Below the pieces are notes generated by a model. The model worked only from the letters and a program-made list of their open reading frames with translations, had not been told where the DNA came from and made no database searches. Both the position numbers and the translations under genes were made by a program. From the NCBI RefSeq assembly GCF_009857505.1, contig NZ_WWCP01000018.1, positions 1 through 64,000 of the forward strand: 64,000 nucleotides of DNA, read 5' to 3'. This DNA is from Duganella lactea (GTDB lineage: Bacteria > Pseudomonadota > Gammaproteobacteria > Burkholderiales > Burkholderiaceae_D). Each line of letters opens with the position of its first letter. Positions within the stretch are counted from its first letter, which is position 1. This document shows, one piece after another, positions 45,510 through 55,229 of the stretch.

Positions 45510-45531
45510 AATCAGAATTCGGATTCTAATT
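45510..45531. promoter_or_regulatory. Inverted-repeat operator candidate before the LLM/GH3 operon
   Basis: AATCAGAAT-TCGG-ATTCTAATT: 9-bp arms with one mismatch around 4 nt, 46 bp upstream of the monooxygenase start. The arms share the ATTCTGAAT-type half-site found twice before the second TonB receptor (49712-49736). Confidence 0.45.
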
Positions 45532-45577
45532 TAGTGGATTCCGGCTTTTTGTGTATCACTCACCGAAGGGAATTACC

Positions 45578-46672
45578 ATGCGCTTCTCCGTTTTCCTCAA
45601 TGCGCGCACCATGAGCGCGGACGCCGACAAACAGCTGATCATCGATCTGGAGCAGCACGCGCTGCTGGCGGGGAAGCTGGGTTTCGACGCCATTTTCCTG
45701 CCGGATCATCACTTCAACGGCTATATGCCGGTGGCCAGCGACAGCTATATGTTCGCCTCCTACCTGGCGGCCAAGCTGCCGGACATGCACTTCGGTTTCT
45801 CGGTCACCTCGGTGCCGCTGCACCATCCGGTGCGCTTCGTTGAGCGCATCAATATTCTCGATCACCTGACCAAGGGCAAGCTGCTGGTCGGTATCGGCTC
45901 GGGCACCACGCCGGAAGAGATGATCGGCTTCGGCGTCAACTACAAGGACGCTGGCCGCATCGCCGAGGAAAACCTGCAAGCGGCGGAGGCGCTATGGAAG
46001 AAGACCATCAACGATGCGCCGGTGGAGCTGGACGGCTTCCACAAAGGCCGCGTGCTGCAGCGCATCGCTCCGGCGCCATATGGCCAAAAACACGCGCGCC
46101 TGATGCCGGTGGCGATGAAGGAGAGCAGCACCACGCGCGCCGCCGTCAACGGCTGGCCGGCCTTCATCCCGGCCTTCACGCCACCGAAGATCGGCGGCAC
46201 CGAACCGCTGACCCACGTGAAGAAATACTTCGGCAGCTACCACGAGCAACTGCTGGCCGCCGGCCACTCGGACGAGGTGGTGGCCGACGCGCTGTCGTGG
46301 ACCACGCACAGCTACCAGTGCGTGCACCTGGCGCCGACCGACGAGCAGGCGCACAAGGAAGTGATGGAAATCCTGACCTCGTACCAGGAAGCGATCGAGC
46401 GCGAGGCCGCATTCAACGCCAAGGCCGAAGCGGATGACGCCAACAAGAAAACCGACCGCACCAATTCCGCGCTGACCGATGAGTGGATGGCCACCTGGTG
46501 CCTGTACGGCAGCCCGGAAACCGTGATCAAGAAGCTGCGCGACTATCAGCAAGTCGGCATCGGCAACATCCTGTGTGGTACGACGACCGGTCCGCTGACC
46601 GCGCAGCGCCTGAAGTACGCCAATCAGACGCTGGAACTGCTGGCTCAGCACGTGCTGCCGGCCTTCAAATAA
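45578..46672 (+). CDS. LLM-class (luciferase-like) flavin-dependent oxidoreductase
   Basis: 364 residues, TIM barrel, cytoplasmic. Family motifs are FDAIFLPDHH near 33-42, INILDHLTKGKLLVGIGSG near 92-110, and a C-terminal GSPETVIKKLRDYQQVGIGN. It probably uses reduced FMN and oxygen. ATG 45578 (GAAGGGAA upstream) is preferred over 45551. The last gene of the operon encodes an NADPH:FMN reductase that could supply FMNH2. A GH3 glycosidase stands between, so the monooxygenase may act on an aglycone or a sugar derivative set free by it; the substrate is unknown. Confidence 0.8.
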   Translation: MRFSVFLNARTMSADADKQLIIDLEQHALLAGKLGFDAIFLPDHHFNGYMPVASDSYMFASYLAAKLPDMHFGFSVTSVPLHHPVRFVERINILDHLTKGKLLVGIGSGTTPEEMIGFGVNYKDAGRIAEENLQAAEALWKKTINDAPVELDGFHKGRVLQRIAPAPYGQKHARLMPVAMKESSTTRAAVNGWPAFIPAFTPPKIGGTEPLTHVKKYFGSYHEQLLAAGHSDEVVADALSWTTHSYQCVHLAPTDEQAHKEVMEILTSYQEAIEREAAFNAKAEADDANKKTDRTNSALTDEWMATWCLYGSPETVIKKLRDYQQVGIGNILCGTTTGPLTAQRLKYANQTLELLAQHVLPAFK

Positions 46673-46698
46673 AAACGCATCAGCAGGAGATGGAGACG

Positions 46699-49092
46699 AT
46701 GACAAGAGAATTGAGCCTGGACGAAATGGCCTCGCTGACCGCCGGCGCCACCATGTGGACCACGCAGGCGATACCGGAGGCGGGCATCCCCTCGCTGTCG
46801 ATGGCCGATGGCCCGATGGGCGTGGCCGGCGCGCGTGTCGATGAACGCGACATCTCCTTGCTGACGCCATCGCCGCTGGCCCTGGGGGCCAGCTGGGACC
46901 CGGCACTGGTGCGGCGCGTCGGCCGGCTGGTCGGTGGCGAAGCGATACGTCGCGGCGTCGACCTGATGCTGGCGCCGAATCTGAACATGGCGCGCAGCCC
47001 GCTTTCGGGCCGCGCCTTCGAATATTTTTCCGAGGACCCGCTGCTGTGCGGGACGCTGGGTGCATCGTGGGTGCAGGGCTGCCAGTCGGTCGGCACCGGC
47101 GCCGTCGCCAAGCACCTGGTGTGCAACGACAGCGAAACGGAGCGCGACCGCATGAACGCGGTGGTCGATGAGCGCACGCTGCGCGAAGTGTATCTGCTGC
47201 CGTTCGAGATGGCGGCGCAGGCGGGATGCGCCGGCATGCTCACCGCCTACAACAAGATCAACGGCGACTGGTGCGCGGAAGCCGGTCCGGTGGTGCGCGA
47301 TATCGTCAAGAACGAATGGCGCTTCCCCGGCGTCTTCATGAGCGACTGGTTCGGCACCCATTCCACCGTTGGCTCGCTGGCCGGCGGCCTGGATCTGGAG
47401 ATGCCCGGTCCGGCGCGTTTTCTCGGCAGCCGCAGCGCCGGCGCGGTCGCCGAAGGCCAAGTGGAACAGGGGCGCCTGCACGACGCGGCGCAACGCGTGG
47501 CCACCGCCGCGCGCCGCTTCGGCGCGGGCAAGGGCATGCCGGTCGATGAGGCGGCGGCGTCGGAACTGCTGATCGAAGCGGCGGCCGCCGGCTTTACGCT
47601 GGTGCGTAACCAGGACCAAATGCTGCCGCTTGATACGCGGCGCTGGCCGCGCATCGCCGTCATCGGCCCGAACGCCAGCGCGCCGTGCTTCCAGGGCGGC
47701 ACCTTCGCCAAGATCGCCGTCAAGCCGGACGCGGTGCTGCCGGTCGAGGCGTTGCGCGCGCGCTTTGGTGCGGCGATTGTTGGCTACGCGCCGGGTGTTG
47801 ATCCGCAGCCCAAGCTGCCGCGCATGCCGGTGCGGCCGGCGCGCGCGCTGGACGATGGCTGCGTCAGGGGCATGACGCTGGATTATTTCGACAACGCCGA
47901 TTTCACCGGCCGGCCGCTGCTGAGCGAAACCCGTGACACCAACTCGCTGACCTGGTTCCACGGCGTGCATGAAGCGGGCGCCTTGCAGGCCAACGCCGGT
48001 ACGCGCGCCAGCGGTGTCTTTAGCGCCAGCGAAAGCGGCGAGCATCTGTTTTATGTCGGCGGCACCGGCGCGCTGCGCCTGCTGGTGGACGGCGAAGAAG
48101 TGTTTCGCCGCGACGAGCAACTGGCGCCGGGCGATGTCATGGGCCGGCTGAAAAGCGGTGACGCCGACAGCGTCACCATCGCGCTGGAGCGGGGCCGCGA
48201 GGTGACCGTGGTGGTGGAGCTGCGCTACACGCCGGCGCGCTGCCAGGGCCTGTGGTACGGCGTGCGCGGTCCCGGCGGCGCGGAAGCCATGCTGGCCGCC
48301 GCCGAGCAGATGGCGCGCGATGCCGATGCCGTCATCCTGATGGTCGGCGAAACCTCCGACGCCAGCGTGGAAAGCAAGGACCGCCCGGACACCTATCTGC
48401 CGGCCGAGCAGCTGGCGCTGATCGAGCGCGTCTGCGCCGCCAATCCGGACACGGTGGTCGTCACCAACGTCGGCCACGCCTTCGACACGCGCTGGGAACA
48501 GCAGGCGAGGGCGGTGCTGCACTGCTGGTATCCGGGCCAGGAATTTGGCGCGGCGCTGGCGCAGGTGCTGGCCGGCGAGCGTGAGCCGGGCGGGCGCATG
48601 CCGGTCACCATCGCCTGTGAAGACAGCGACTATCCGGCGCTGTCGCTGCAACCGGACGCCGACGGCAACCTGCATTACAGCGACGGCGTGCGCTTCGGCT
48701 ATCGCGGTCTGGCGGCACGCGGCGTGGCGGCGCGCCAGTCCTTCGGCGCCGGCATGGGCTACGCCAGCTTCGAGTTGTGCGACGCGCGCGTGCGGCCGGC
48801 CGACGATGGTTGCACGCTGACCGTCAGCGTGCGCAATACCAGCGCGCGCGCCGGCGCCGAAGTGGTGCAGGTGTATCGCACGCAGCCGGAACTGACGCTG
48901 GTCGGCTACCAGAAAGTGTGGCTGGCGCCTGGCGAGCAGGCCGACGTCAGCGTCGCCATTGCGCTACGCCGGCTGCAGCTGTGGCGCGATGGCTGGACCA
49001 CGCTGCAAGGACCGATCGAACTGCTGGCCGGCCGCTCCAGTGCGGAGCTGCCGCTGTCGGCACATATCACAATCAAAGGAGACCAGGCATGA
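46699..49092 (+). CDS. GH3 beta-glucosidase with inserted PA14 domain
   Basis: 797 residues. The N-terminal GH3 barrel carries the catalytic nucleophile Asp216 in FMSDWFG and family blocks RRGVDLMLAPNLNMAR and KHLVCNDSE. The second domain is interrupted by PA14 (about 392-525), as in many beta-glucosidases where it shapes substrate choice, and the acid/base Glu is near 558 in VESKDR. A fibronectin-like domain ends the protein. No signal peptide, so it works in the cytoplasm on imported glycosides. GGAGATGGAG lies upstream of ATG 46699. The stop overlaps the next start (ATGA), so translation is coupled. Confidence 0.9.
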   Translation: MTRELSLDEMASLTAGATMWTTQAIPEAGIPSLSMADGPMGVAGARVDERDISLLTPSPLALGASWDPALVRRVGRLVGGEAIRRGVDLMLAPNLNMARSPLSGRAFEYFSEDPLLCGTLGASWVQGCQSVGTGAVAKHLVCNDSETERDRMNAVVDERTLREVYLLPFEMAAQAGCAGMLTAYNKINGDWCAEAGPVVRDIVKNEWRFPGVFMSDWFGTHSTVGSLAGGLDLEMPGPARFLGSRSAGAVAEGQVEQGRLHDAAQRVATAARRFGAGKGMPVDEAAASELLIEAAAAGFTLVRNQDQMLPLDTRRWPRIAVIGPNASAPCFQGGTFAKIAVKPDAVLPVEALRARFGAAIVGYAPGVDPQPKLPRMPVRPARALDDGCVRGMTLDYFDNADFTGRPLLSETRDTNSLTWFHGVHEAGALQANAGTRASGVFSASESGEHLFYVGGTGALRLLVDGEEVFRRDEQLAPGDVMGRLKSGDADSVTIALERGREVTVVVELRYTPARCQGLWYGVRGPGGAEAMLAAAEQMARDADAVILMVGETSDASVESKDRPDTYLPAEQLALIERVCAANPDTVVVTNVGHAFDTRWEQQARAVLHCWYPGQEFGAALAQVLAGEREPGGRMPVTIACEDSDYPALSLQPDADGNLHYSDGVRFGYRGLAARGVAARQSFGAGMGYASFELCDARVRPADDGCTLTVSVRNTSARAGAEVVQVYRTQPELTLVGYQKVWLAPGEQADVSVAIALRRLQLWRDGWTTLQGPIELLAGRSSAELPLSAHITIKGDQA

Positions 49093-49697
49093 ACCACTTT
49101 TCCAATTCCGCGCGCGCCAGCGGCCGCGCGCCATTCATCGTCGGCATCGGCGGCACCACCCGTCCGGGTTCCAGCACCGAGAGCGCGCTGCGCGCCACCT
49201 TGCGCCACGCCGAGGAGCTGGGAGCGCAGACGCGGTTATTCGGCGGCGAGGCGCTGGCCGCGCTGGCCGGCTACTCGCCGGAGCTGGCCGACCGCACCGA
49301 CGGCCAGCGCGCGCTGGTGGAGGCGGTGCGCCGCGCCGACGCGGTGATTTTCGCCTCGCCCGGCTACCACGGCGGCGTCTCCGGCCTGGTGAAGAACGCC
49401 ATCGACCTGCTGGAGGATTTGCGTGCCGACGAACGGGTGTACCTCGATGGCATGCCGGTCGGCTGCATCGTCACCGCCGCCGGCTGGCAAGGCTGCAACA
49501 CCACGCTGGCGGCGATGCGCTCCATTGTGCACGCGCTGCGCGGCTGGCCAACGCCACTCGGCGTGACGCTGAACACGGCCGGCGTCAAACTGTTTGACGG
49601 CGACGGCCAGTGCCTCGACCCGCAAGTGAGCGGCAGCCTGCGCGTGCTGGCGGAGCAGGTGGTGGGTGTGCGCAGTCCGACCACGCCAGCTGGATAA
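49089..49697 (+). CDS. NADPH-dependent FMN reductase
   Basis: 202 residues, flavodoxin-like. The FMN phosphate loop GTTRPGSSTESAL is near 22-34 and the SPGYHGGVSGLVKNAIDLL block near 97-115 is typical of the NADPH:FMN/azoreductase family. Its ATG overlaps the GH3 stop. In this operon it most likely feeds reduced FMN to the LLM-class monooxygenase encoded first, making a two-component monooxygenase. Confidence 0.85.
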   Translation: MNHFSNSARASGRAPFIVGIGGTTRPGSSTESALRATLRHAEELGAQTRLFGGEALAALAGYSPELADRTDGQRALVEAVRRADAVIFASPGYHGGVSGLVKNAIDLLEDLRADERVYLDGMPVGCIVTAAGWQGCNTTLAAMRSIVHALRGWPTPLGVTLNTAGVKLFDGDGQCLDPQVSGSLRVLAEQVVGVRSPTTPAG

Positions 49698-49711
49698 AAA
49701 TTGGAATTTTG

Positions 49712-49736
49712 ATTCTGAATTTATGCTATTCTGAAT
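49712..49736. promoter_or_regulatory. Two ATTCTGAAT sites upstream of the second TonB receptor
   Basis: ATTCTGAAT (ATTC-T-GAAT palindrome) occurs at 49712-49720 and 49728-49736, centres 16 bp apart, 73 bp before the receptor start. A related arm occurs before the LLM/GH3 operon, which suggests one regulator for both. Confidence 0.45.
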
Positions 49737-49808
49737 TGGTGTGACGCCTGACGATAACAGGCGCGCCCAGATAACTAGACTGCAAAGTCAAGAAAATCGG
49801 AGACAACA

Positions 49809-51968
49809 GTGCCCTCGCAAACCGTAGCCAACCGCCGGTTGCGCGCCGCCCTCGCTCGGCCGCATCACGCGTTAATCCTCGCCAGCCTTTGTGCGGCAAC
49901 AGCCGCCGCCCAGGATGGCCCAATCCAGGAAGTCATCGTCACCGCGCAAAAGACCGCGCAGCCGGCGTCGAAAACGCCGCTGGCGTTGTCGGTGCTGGGC
50001 GGCGGCGATCTGCGCCAGTCCGGCGCCACCAACGCGGTGGCGCTGACGGAGCTGGCGCCTAACGTGCAGATCACCACCGATACCGGCATGCTGCAGGTGG
50101 CCATCCGTGGCGTGGTCAGTCTCGACACGACTGAAAAAGGCGACTCGTCAACCGCGTTTAATGTCGATGGCGCATACGTCGGTCGTACCGAAGCACAGTT
50201 GGGCAGCTTCCTCGACCTTGACCGCATTGAGGTACTGCGCGGGCCACAAGGCACACTGTATGGCAGAAATGCCACGGCGGGCGCGATTAATTTGATCACC
50301 AACAAGCCTGGAAAAAAGCTGGAAGGCCGGGTCGACGTTGAGATTGGCGACTATGCGTCGCGCCATGTGGAGGGCGTCGTCAATATTCCGGTCAACGATA
50401 CGCTGGCGTTGCGTGCGGCGGCGCTCGCTGTCAGCCACAAGACTTATTTGAATCCGGGGCCGAATACGATAGGCCTGGACGACCGGGATGACAAGGCCGG
50501 CCGTCTGCACGCGCTGTTCACCTTCTCGCCACGCACATCCTGGCTGCTGACGGCGGAGCGCAGTAACACTGGCGGGAATGGTGCGAGCACGGTGCCACTG
50601 ACGAATTTCTTCATTGGCACGCCCATCTCCAGCGGCAACAACCTGGCCAATCCGGTCTACGTCGATCGTGGCGCGACCACGCAGCTGACGGCGGCCGCGC
50701 GCTACGCGGACGTCGGTTCGCACCGGGATAATGTTGCCACCAGTCTGCGTTCGGAATTCAAGACCAGCCTCGGGAACCTGGCGGACTTGACCTATCAATT
50801 CGCCCGCTTGAATGCGTCGGTTGATCAGTTGAATAACGGGATCTACTTCGGCTTCCCGATGTACAACACCATCAATGGCAACTCCAGCCAGCGCACGCAT
50901 GAGATAAGGCTGAATTCCGCTGGCGAGCAAGCGCTGAGCTGGGTGGCAGGCGTCTATCATTTCGATGAACGTATATTCCGCCTGTCCACTTACAATACGG
51001 TCACGCCGGGACCGTTGATCACGCTGCCATTTAGTCCCAACATCGACAATCGGTCAAAGGCGGCTTTCGGTCAACTGACCTACCGCGTCGACGAGCAACT
51101 GCGCTTGACGCTGGGCGCCCGCACCACGCGCGACGAAAAATCGGGCCACGATCCACTGAGCGGCGGTCCGACCGGACCAGGCTACAACGCCCATGTGGAC
51201 AGCTCAAAGTCCAATTTCCGCTTGGCGGCCGATTACGATCTGGCGCCGGCGGTCATGGTGTACGGGAGTGTGTCGACCGGGTACAAGGCTGGTGGCTTTA
51301 ACGACACCACGGGATCACCCTACAAGCCTGAAAATATCAAGTCGCTGGAAGCCGGTATCAAAGGACGTTTTTGGGGCAACAAGCTGCGACTCAGCGCGGC
51401 CGCTTTCCACTATGACTACAAGGACATGCAGCTCACTTCCGTCGTCTGCACCGGCACCAGCACCGCGTCGAATTGCGGCGTGCTGACCACCAATGCATCG
51501 AATTCCACCATTCAAGGCGTGGAAGTGGAGGGCAACCTCAACGTCACGGCCGACGACAGGATCAACTTTTCGCTGGGCACCTCGGATGGCAAGTTCAAAA
51601 AATATCGGCCGAATACGACCGATGATTGGTCCGGTCAGCGCATCGACCGGGCACCGGCGTATAACGCGACGCTCAGCTATGTCCGCACATTTGTCCTGCC
51701 CAGCGGCGCGACCGTCCAGGGGCGCGTCGGTACACGCTTGAACGGCGCTTATTTTATTAGCGATTCGTCGAACGGGGTGCGTTATCGCCAGCCTTCATAC
51801 CGCAAGAGCGATATCGGCGTGACCTATACGTCGCCGACGCAAAGCCATTATTTGCAGGCATACGTCCGCAACATCGAAAACAGTATTACGCTCGATAGCC
51901 TGGTGCCGAGCGGCTTTGGCATCGGTGCGCCACGCACGTTCGGGCTGCGCGCGGGGACCCAGTTTTAA
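49809..51968 (+). CDS. TonB-dependent receptor
   Basis: 719 residues, outer membrane. GTG start with CGGAGA upstream. A signal region up to about ATAAAQDG (34) precedes a TonB-box-like QEVIVTAQK, a plug with LDRIEVLRGPQGTLYGRNATAGAINLIT near 137-164, and a barrel ending LRAGTQF. The plug motif and size match the FyuA/sucrose-type receptors used for small glycosides or polyphenols rather than large glycans. It stands between the GH3 operon and the GMC dehydrogenase genes and probably imports their substrate. Confidence 0.9.
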   Translation: MPSQTVANRRLRAALARPHHALILASLCAATAAAQDGPIQEVIVTAQKTAQPASKTPLALSVLGGGDLRQSGATNAVALTELAPNVQITTDTGMLQVAIRGVVSLDTTEKGDSSTAFNVDGAYVGRTEAQLGSFLDLDRIEVLRGPQGTLYGRNATAGAINLITNKPGKKLEGRVDVEIGDYASRHVEGVVNIPVNDTLALRAAALAVSHKTYLNPGPNTIGLDDRDDKAGRLHALFTFSPRTSWLLTAERSNTGGNGASTVPLTNFFIGTPISSGNNLANPVYVDRGATTQLTAAARYADVGSHRDNVATSLRSEFKTSLGNLADLTYQFARLNASVDQLNNGIYFGFPMYNTINGNSSQRTHEIRLNSAGEQALSWVAGVYHFDERIFRLSTYNTVTPGPLITLPFSPNIDNRSKAAFGQLTYRVDEQLRLTLGARTTRDEKSGHDPLSGGPTGPGYNAHVDSSKSNFRLAADYDLAPAVMVYGSVSTGYKAGGFNDTTGSPYKPENIKSLEAGIKGRFWGNKLRLSAAAFHYDYKDMQLTSVVCTGTSTASNCGVLTTNASNSTIQGVEVEGNLNVTADDRINFSLGTSDGKFKKYRPNTTDDWSGQRIDRAPAYNATLSYVRTFVLPSGATVQGRVGTRLNGAYFISDSSNGVRYRQPSYRKSDIGVTYTSPTQSHYLQAYVRNIENSITLDSLVPSGFGIGAPRTFGLRAGTQF

Positions 51969-52105
51969 GCGTGCTCGCGGTATCGGCCAAGCCGATATCA
52001 GCTATCGATAAAAAGCCAAGCGGATTGCCGTCGCGGTGGCCCAGCGCGGTGCGGGAAAGCGCTATCATTTTCCCGCGAAGCGATAATAACCGAGGAGACA
52101 AGATA

Positions 52106-52753
52106 ATGCGCAGTTCGATGTTTTTCCGTCGCAGTCCCGACGTCGACGCCGATGGCGGTGGCGTCTCGCGGCGCGACGTGCTGGCGGCGCTGCTGGCCGG
52201 CGCCGCCGTGACGGCCACCTGGACCACCTCCAGCGCCATCGCCGCTATCGAGGCGGCCGGTGGCCCGGCCGCCAAGCGCCCCGGCCTGAGCGCCGATGAA
52301 ATGGCGCTGCTGTCCGCCGCCGCACAAGTGATCGTGCCCGCCACCGACACGCCGGGTGCGCAGGAAGCCGGCGTGCCGCACTTTGTCGGCGCCCTGGTGG
52401 CCGGCTGGATGAACGACGACGAGGCGGCGCTGTTCCGCAAAGGCCTCGCTGACCTGGACGCCAGCGCCCGCGCGCGTTACCAGCGGGGCTATGCCGCCTG
52501 CACGCCGGAGCAGGGCGCCGAGCTGCTGCAAGCGTTGCGCGCCGCCAGCCCCTATGGCGGCCGCACGTTCTCGCTGACCGACCGCATACTCGATCCGAAA
52601 GCGCCGTTCTACCTGCGCCTGCGCGACTTGGTGGTGCTGGGCTACTTCACCTCCGAGGCGGGCAGCAACCAGGAACTGCGTTACCTGCCGGTGCCCGGCA
52701 AGTTCGAGTCGAATGTCGATATCAAGACCTGGCCCTACCAGGTTGTCATCTGA
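52106..52753 (+). CDS. Gluconate 2-dehydrogenase subunit 3-like protein (GMC partner)
   Basis: 215 residues with a Tat signal (SRRDVLAALLAGAAV, residues about 21-35). The family is the small chaperone-like subunit that is exported together with a GMC flavoprotein, as in gluconate, fructose and lactose 3-dehydrogenases. ATG 52106 follows GAGGAGA. The GMC gene starts 8 nt downstream. The complex therefore acts in the periplasm. No cytochrome c subunit gene is adjacent, so the electron acceptor is encoded elsewhere. Confidence 0.85.
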   Translation: MRSSMFFRRSPDVDADGGGVSRRDVLAALLAGAAVTATWTTSSAIAAIEAAGGPAAKRPGLSADEMALLSAAAQVIVPATDTPGAQEAGVPHFVGALVAGWMNDDEAALFRKGLADLDASARARYQRGYAACTPEQGAELLQALRAASPYGGRTFSLTDRILDPKAPFYLRLRDLVVLGYFTSEAGSNQELRYLPVPGKFESNVDIKTWPYQVVI

Positions 52754-52761
52754 GGACGCAC

Positions 52762-54456
52762 ATGAGCAAGACTACCCAATTCGACGCCATCGTCATCGGC
52801 TCGGGCATCACCGGCGGCTGGGCCGCCAAGGAACTGACCGAGAAGGGCCTGAAAGTACTGTTGCTGGAACGCGGCGCGCTGGTCGAACACCAGAAAGGCT
52901 ACATCCACGAATTCACGCCGCCGTGGCAGGCCCCCAACCAGGGCTTGCCGGACCGCGAACTTGATGCGCACGATTATGCGGTGCAAAGCAAGATCGAGCG
53001 CGGCGCCTACAGCTGGGCCAACCGCCAGTACTGGATCAACGACCGCGAAAATCCGTATGAGCAGGTCAAGCCGTTCCGCTGGCACCGCACCAATGTGCTG
53101 GGCGGCCGCTCGCTGACCTGGGGCCGCCAGTCCTACCGCTGGGGCAACGACGACTTCCTCGCCAATGCGCGCGATGGCCATGGCAACGACTGGCCGATTC
53201 GCTACGCCGATCTGGAACCGTGGTACACCCACGTCGAAAAATTCATCGGCGTCAGTGGCCAGCCGGAGGGGCTGGAGCATTTTCCGGATGGCCATTACCT
53301 GCCACCGATGGAGATGACCGCGCTGGAGCGTGCACTCAAGGAGCGCATCGAAGCCAAATGGCGTGAGCGCCGCGTCACCATCGGTCGCGTGGCCAACCTG
53401 ACGGTGCCGCACAACGGCCGTGGCCCGTGCCAGAACCGGAACATCTGCAATCGCGGCTGCTCGTTCGGCGCTTATTTCAGTTCGCTCAGCTCGACGCTGC
53501 CGGCGGCGCAACAGACCGGCCGCCTGACCATCCGCACCGACAGTGTGGTGGAAGCGATCGACATCGATCCGCGCACCAAAAAAGCCAGCGGCGTGCGTGT
53601 GATCGACGCCAAGAGTGGCGAGCGTTTGACCTTCAAGGCGCGCATCGTGTTCCTGTGCGCCTCCACCTACGGCACGCTGCAGGTGCTGCTGCAATCGCGC
53701 AGTGCGCTGCACCCGAACGGCATCGGCAACCATAGCGATCAACTGGGCCGCCACCTGATCGACCACCACGGCGTGGCCGCCTTTGGCGAAATCAAGGGTT
53801 TCGAGGACCGCAACTACAAGGGCCGGCGCCCGACTGGCATCCTGATCCCGCGCTTCCGCAACGTCGGTGGCCAGGATGCGGACGCCGATTTCACGCGCGG
53901 CTACGGCTTCCAGGGTGGCGCCATGCGCGACGACTGGACCAACACCGCCGCCATGACCGACGACTTTGGCGCCGACATGAAGCGCAATATCGCCCGGCCC
54001 GGCAAGTGGATCGCCTTCCTTGGCGCGTTCGGCGAGCAGCTGCCGCAGGCGCATAACCGCGTCACGCTCAACGACAAGAAGCTTGGCAACTTCGGCTTGC
54101 CGCAGCTGAGCTTTGACGTCGCCTACGGCGAGAACGAGCGCAAAATGGCGGTTGACGCCGGCAAACAGGCCGAGCAGATGCTGAAGGCGGCCGGCGCCGA
54201 ACGGGTGCAACTGATCCCGGTGCGCACGCTGCCCGGCGTCTCGATCCACGAGATGGGCGGCGCGCGCATGGGCCACAATCCGGCCGAGTCGGTGCTGAAT
54301 GGGCACAACCAGGTGCACGGCGTCAGCAACCTGTTCGTCACCGATGGTTCGGCCATGGCCTCGGCCGGCACGGTCAATCCGTCGCTGACCTATATGGCGC
54401 TGACGGTGCGCGCGGTAGATTATGCGGTGGCCCAGTTCAAGGCTGGAAAGCTATAA
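52762..54456 (+). CDS. GMC-family FAD oxidoreductase (probable sugar dehydrogenase)
   Basis: 564 residues. FAD-binding Rossmann motif GSGITGGW at 13-20, a FAD-contact RTNVLGGRSLTWGRQSYR near 111-128, Cys-rich NICNRGCSFG near 228-237, the active-site His in SIHEMGGARMG near 496, and Asn in TVNPSLTY near 537. It carries no signal peptide of its own and must be exported with the Tat subunit upstream. Homologues oxidise sugars or glycosides, several at C3. With four TIM-barrel isomerase-like genes behind it, a glycoside 3-dehydrogenase is a reasonable reading. Confidence 0.85.
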   Translation: MSKTTQFDAIVIGSGITGGWAAKELTEKGLKVLLLERGALVEHQKGYIHEFTPPWQAPNQGLPDRELDAHDYAVQSKIERGAYSWANRQYWINDRENPYEQVKPFRWHRTNVLGGRSLTWGRQSYRWGNDDFLANARDGHGNDWPIRYADLEPWYTHVEKFIGVSGQPEGLEHFPDGHYLPPMEMTALERALKERIEAKWRERRVTIGRVANLTVPHNGRGPCQNRNICNRGCSFGAYFSSLSSTLPAAQQTGRLTIRTDSVVEAIDIDPRTKKASGVRVIDAKSGERLTFKARIVFLCASTYGTLQVLLQSRSALHPNGIGNHSDQLGRHLIDHHGVAAFGEIKGFEDRNYKGRRPTGILIPRFRNVGGQDADADFTRGYGFQGGAMRDDWTNTAAMTDDFGADMKRNIARPGKWIAFLGAFGEQLPQAHNRVTLNDKKLGNFGLPQLSFDVAYGENERKMAVDAGKQAEQMLKAAGAERVQLIPVRTLPGVSIHEMGGARMGHNPAESVLNGHNQVHGVSNLFVTDGSAMASAGTVNPSLTYMALTVRAVDYAVAQFKAGKL

Positions 54457-54480
54457 TCTTCCCTCACCCTTCAGCGAGCC

Positions 54481-55146
54481 ATGCCACCGTCACCTATGCC
54501 AACGATCAGCGCCCATGCCCGCGCGCCCAAACAGGGCCGCAGTCGTCAATCCTTTGAGCGCATCCTCGAAGGCACCATCGACCTGCTGCGCGAGCGTCCC
54601 TACGACCAGATCACGCTGGCCGAGATCTGCGAGCGCTGCGAGGTGTCGACCGGTTCACTGTACGGGCGCGTGGCCGGCAAGGATGAGCTGCTGCGCGCGG
54701 TGCAGGTGCGCTTCCTCGAACGCCTGGCCGGGCAGTTCAGCGCCGAGGCCGCGCGCATCGCCGCCGAAGCGCGCGGCCTGCGGCAGGTGGTGCCGGCGGT
54801 GGTGGCCAGCCTCGGCAATCTGCTGAAGGACAACGCCAGCGTGCTGCGCTCCTTCATGCTGCGCAGCGCCGCCGACCCGGCGATCGAGGCGGCCGGCAAA
54901 CAGTCGGCGTTGGAGAATCACGCCAAGTTCATCGCCTTGCTGACGGCTTGCTCGACGGAGATTCGCCACACGCAGCCAGAACGTGCGATAGATACGTCGA
55001 TGTTGCTGATTTATGCCACCCAGGCCCGCTTTCTCGGACTCGATAGCGTCGGCGGCCAGGGTGACGCCAGTGAATGGAACGCGTTGCTGCAAGATTTGAG
55101 CGACATGATGCTGGCATTCCTGTTGTTTACGCCTCCCAAGCGCTGA
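54481..55146 (+). CDS. TetR-family transcriptional regulator
   Basis: 221 residues. N-terminal HTH (about 17-63) with QSFERILEGTIDLLRER and a recognition helix region CEVSTGSLYGRVAGKDELL; the C-terminal ligand domain is variable. ATG 54481 or 54499 could start it. It is read in the same direction as its neighbours, 24 nt after the GMC gene, so it is probably part of the operon and represses it until a pathway intermediate binds. The operator may be the ATTCTGAAT-type or TTCTAG repeats nearby; this is untested. Confidence 0.8.
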   Translation: MPPSPMPTISAHARAPKQGRSRQSFERILEGTIDLLRERPYDQITLAEICERCEVSTGSLYGRVAGKDELLRAVQVRFLERLAGQFSAEAARIAAEARGLRQVVPAVVASLGNLLKDNASVLRSFMLRSAADPAIEAAGKQSALENHAKFIALLTACSTEIRHTQPERAIDTSMLLIYATQARFLGLDSVGGQGDASEWNALLQDLSDMMLAFLLFTPPKR

Positions 55147-55229
55147 CCAGGCGTGGTGCGCGGTTCCGCCGCGTGCCAGGTTGCGCAAGAAAAAATAATC
55201 AACATTCTAGTTCTAGAAAAGGAATAGGC

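Noticed and set aside
46645..48675. 676-codon antisense frame over GH3
   Set aside because: Shadow of the GH3 gene with biased composition.
52735..54318. 527-codon antisense frame over the GMC gene
   Set aside because: Shadow; the plus-strand gene has intact cofactor and active-site motifs.
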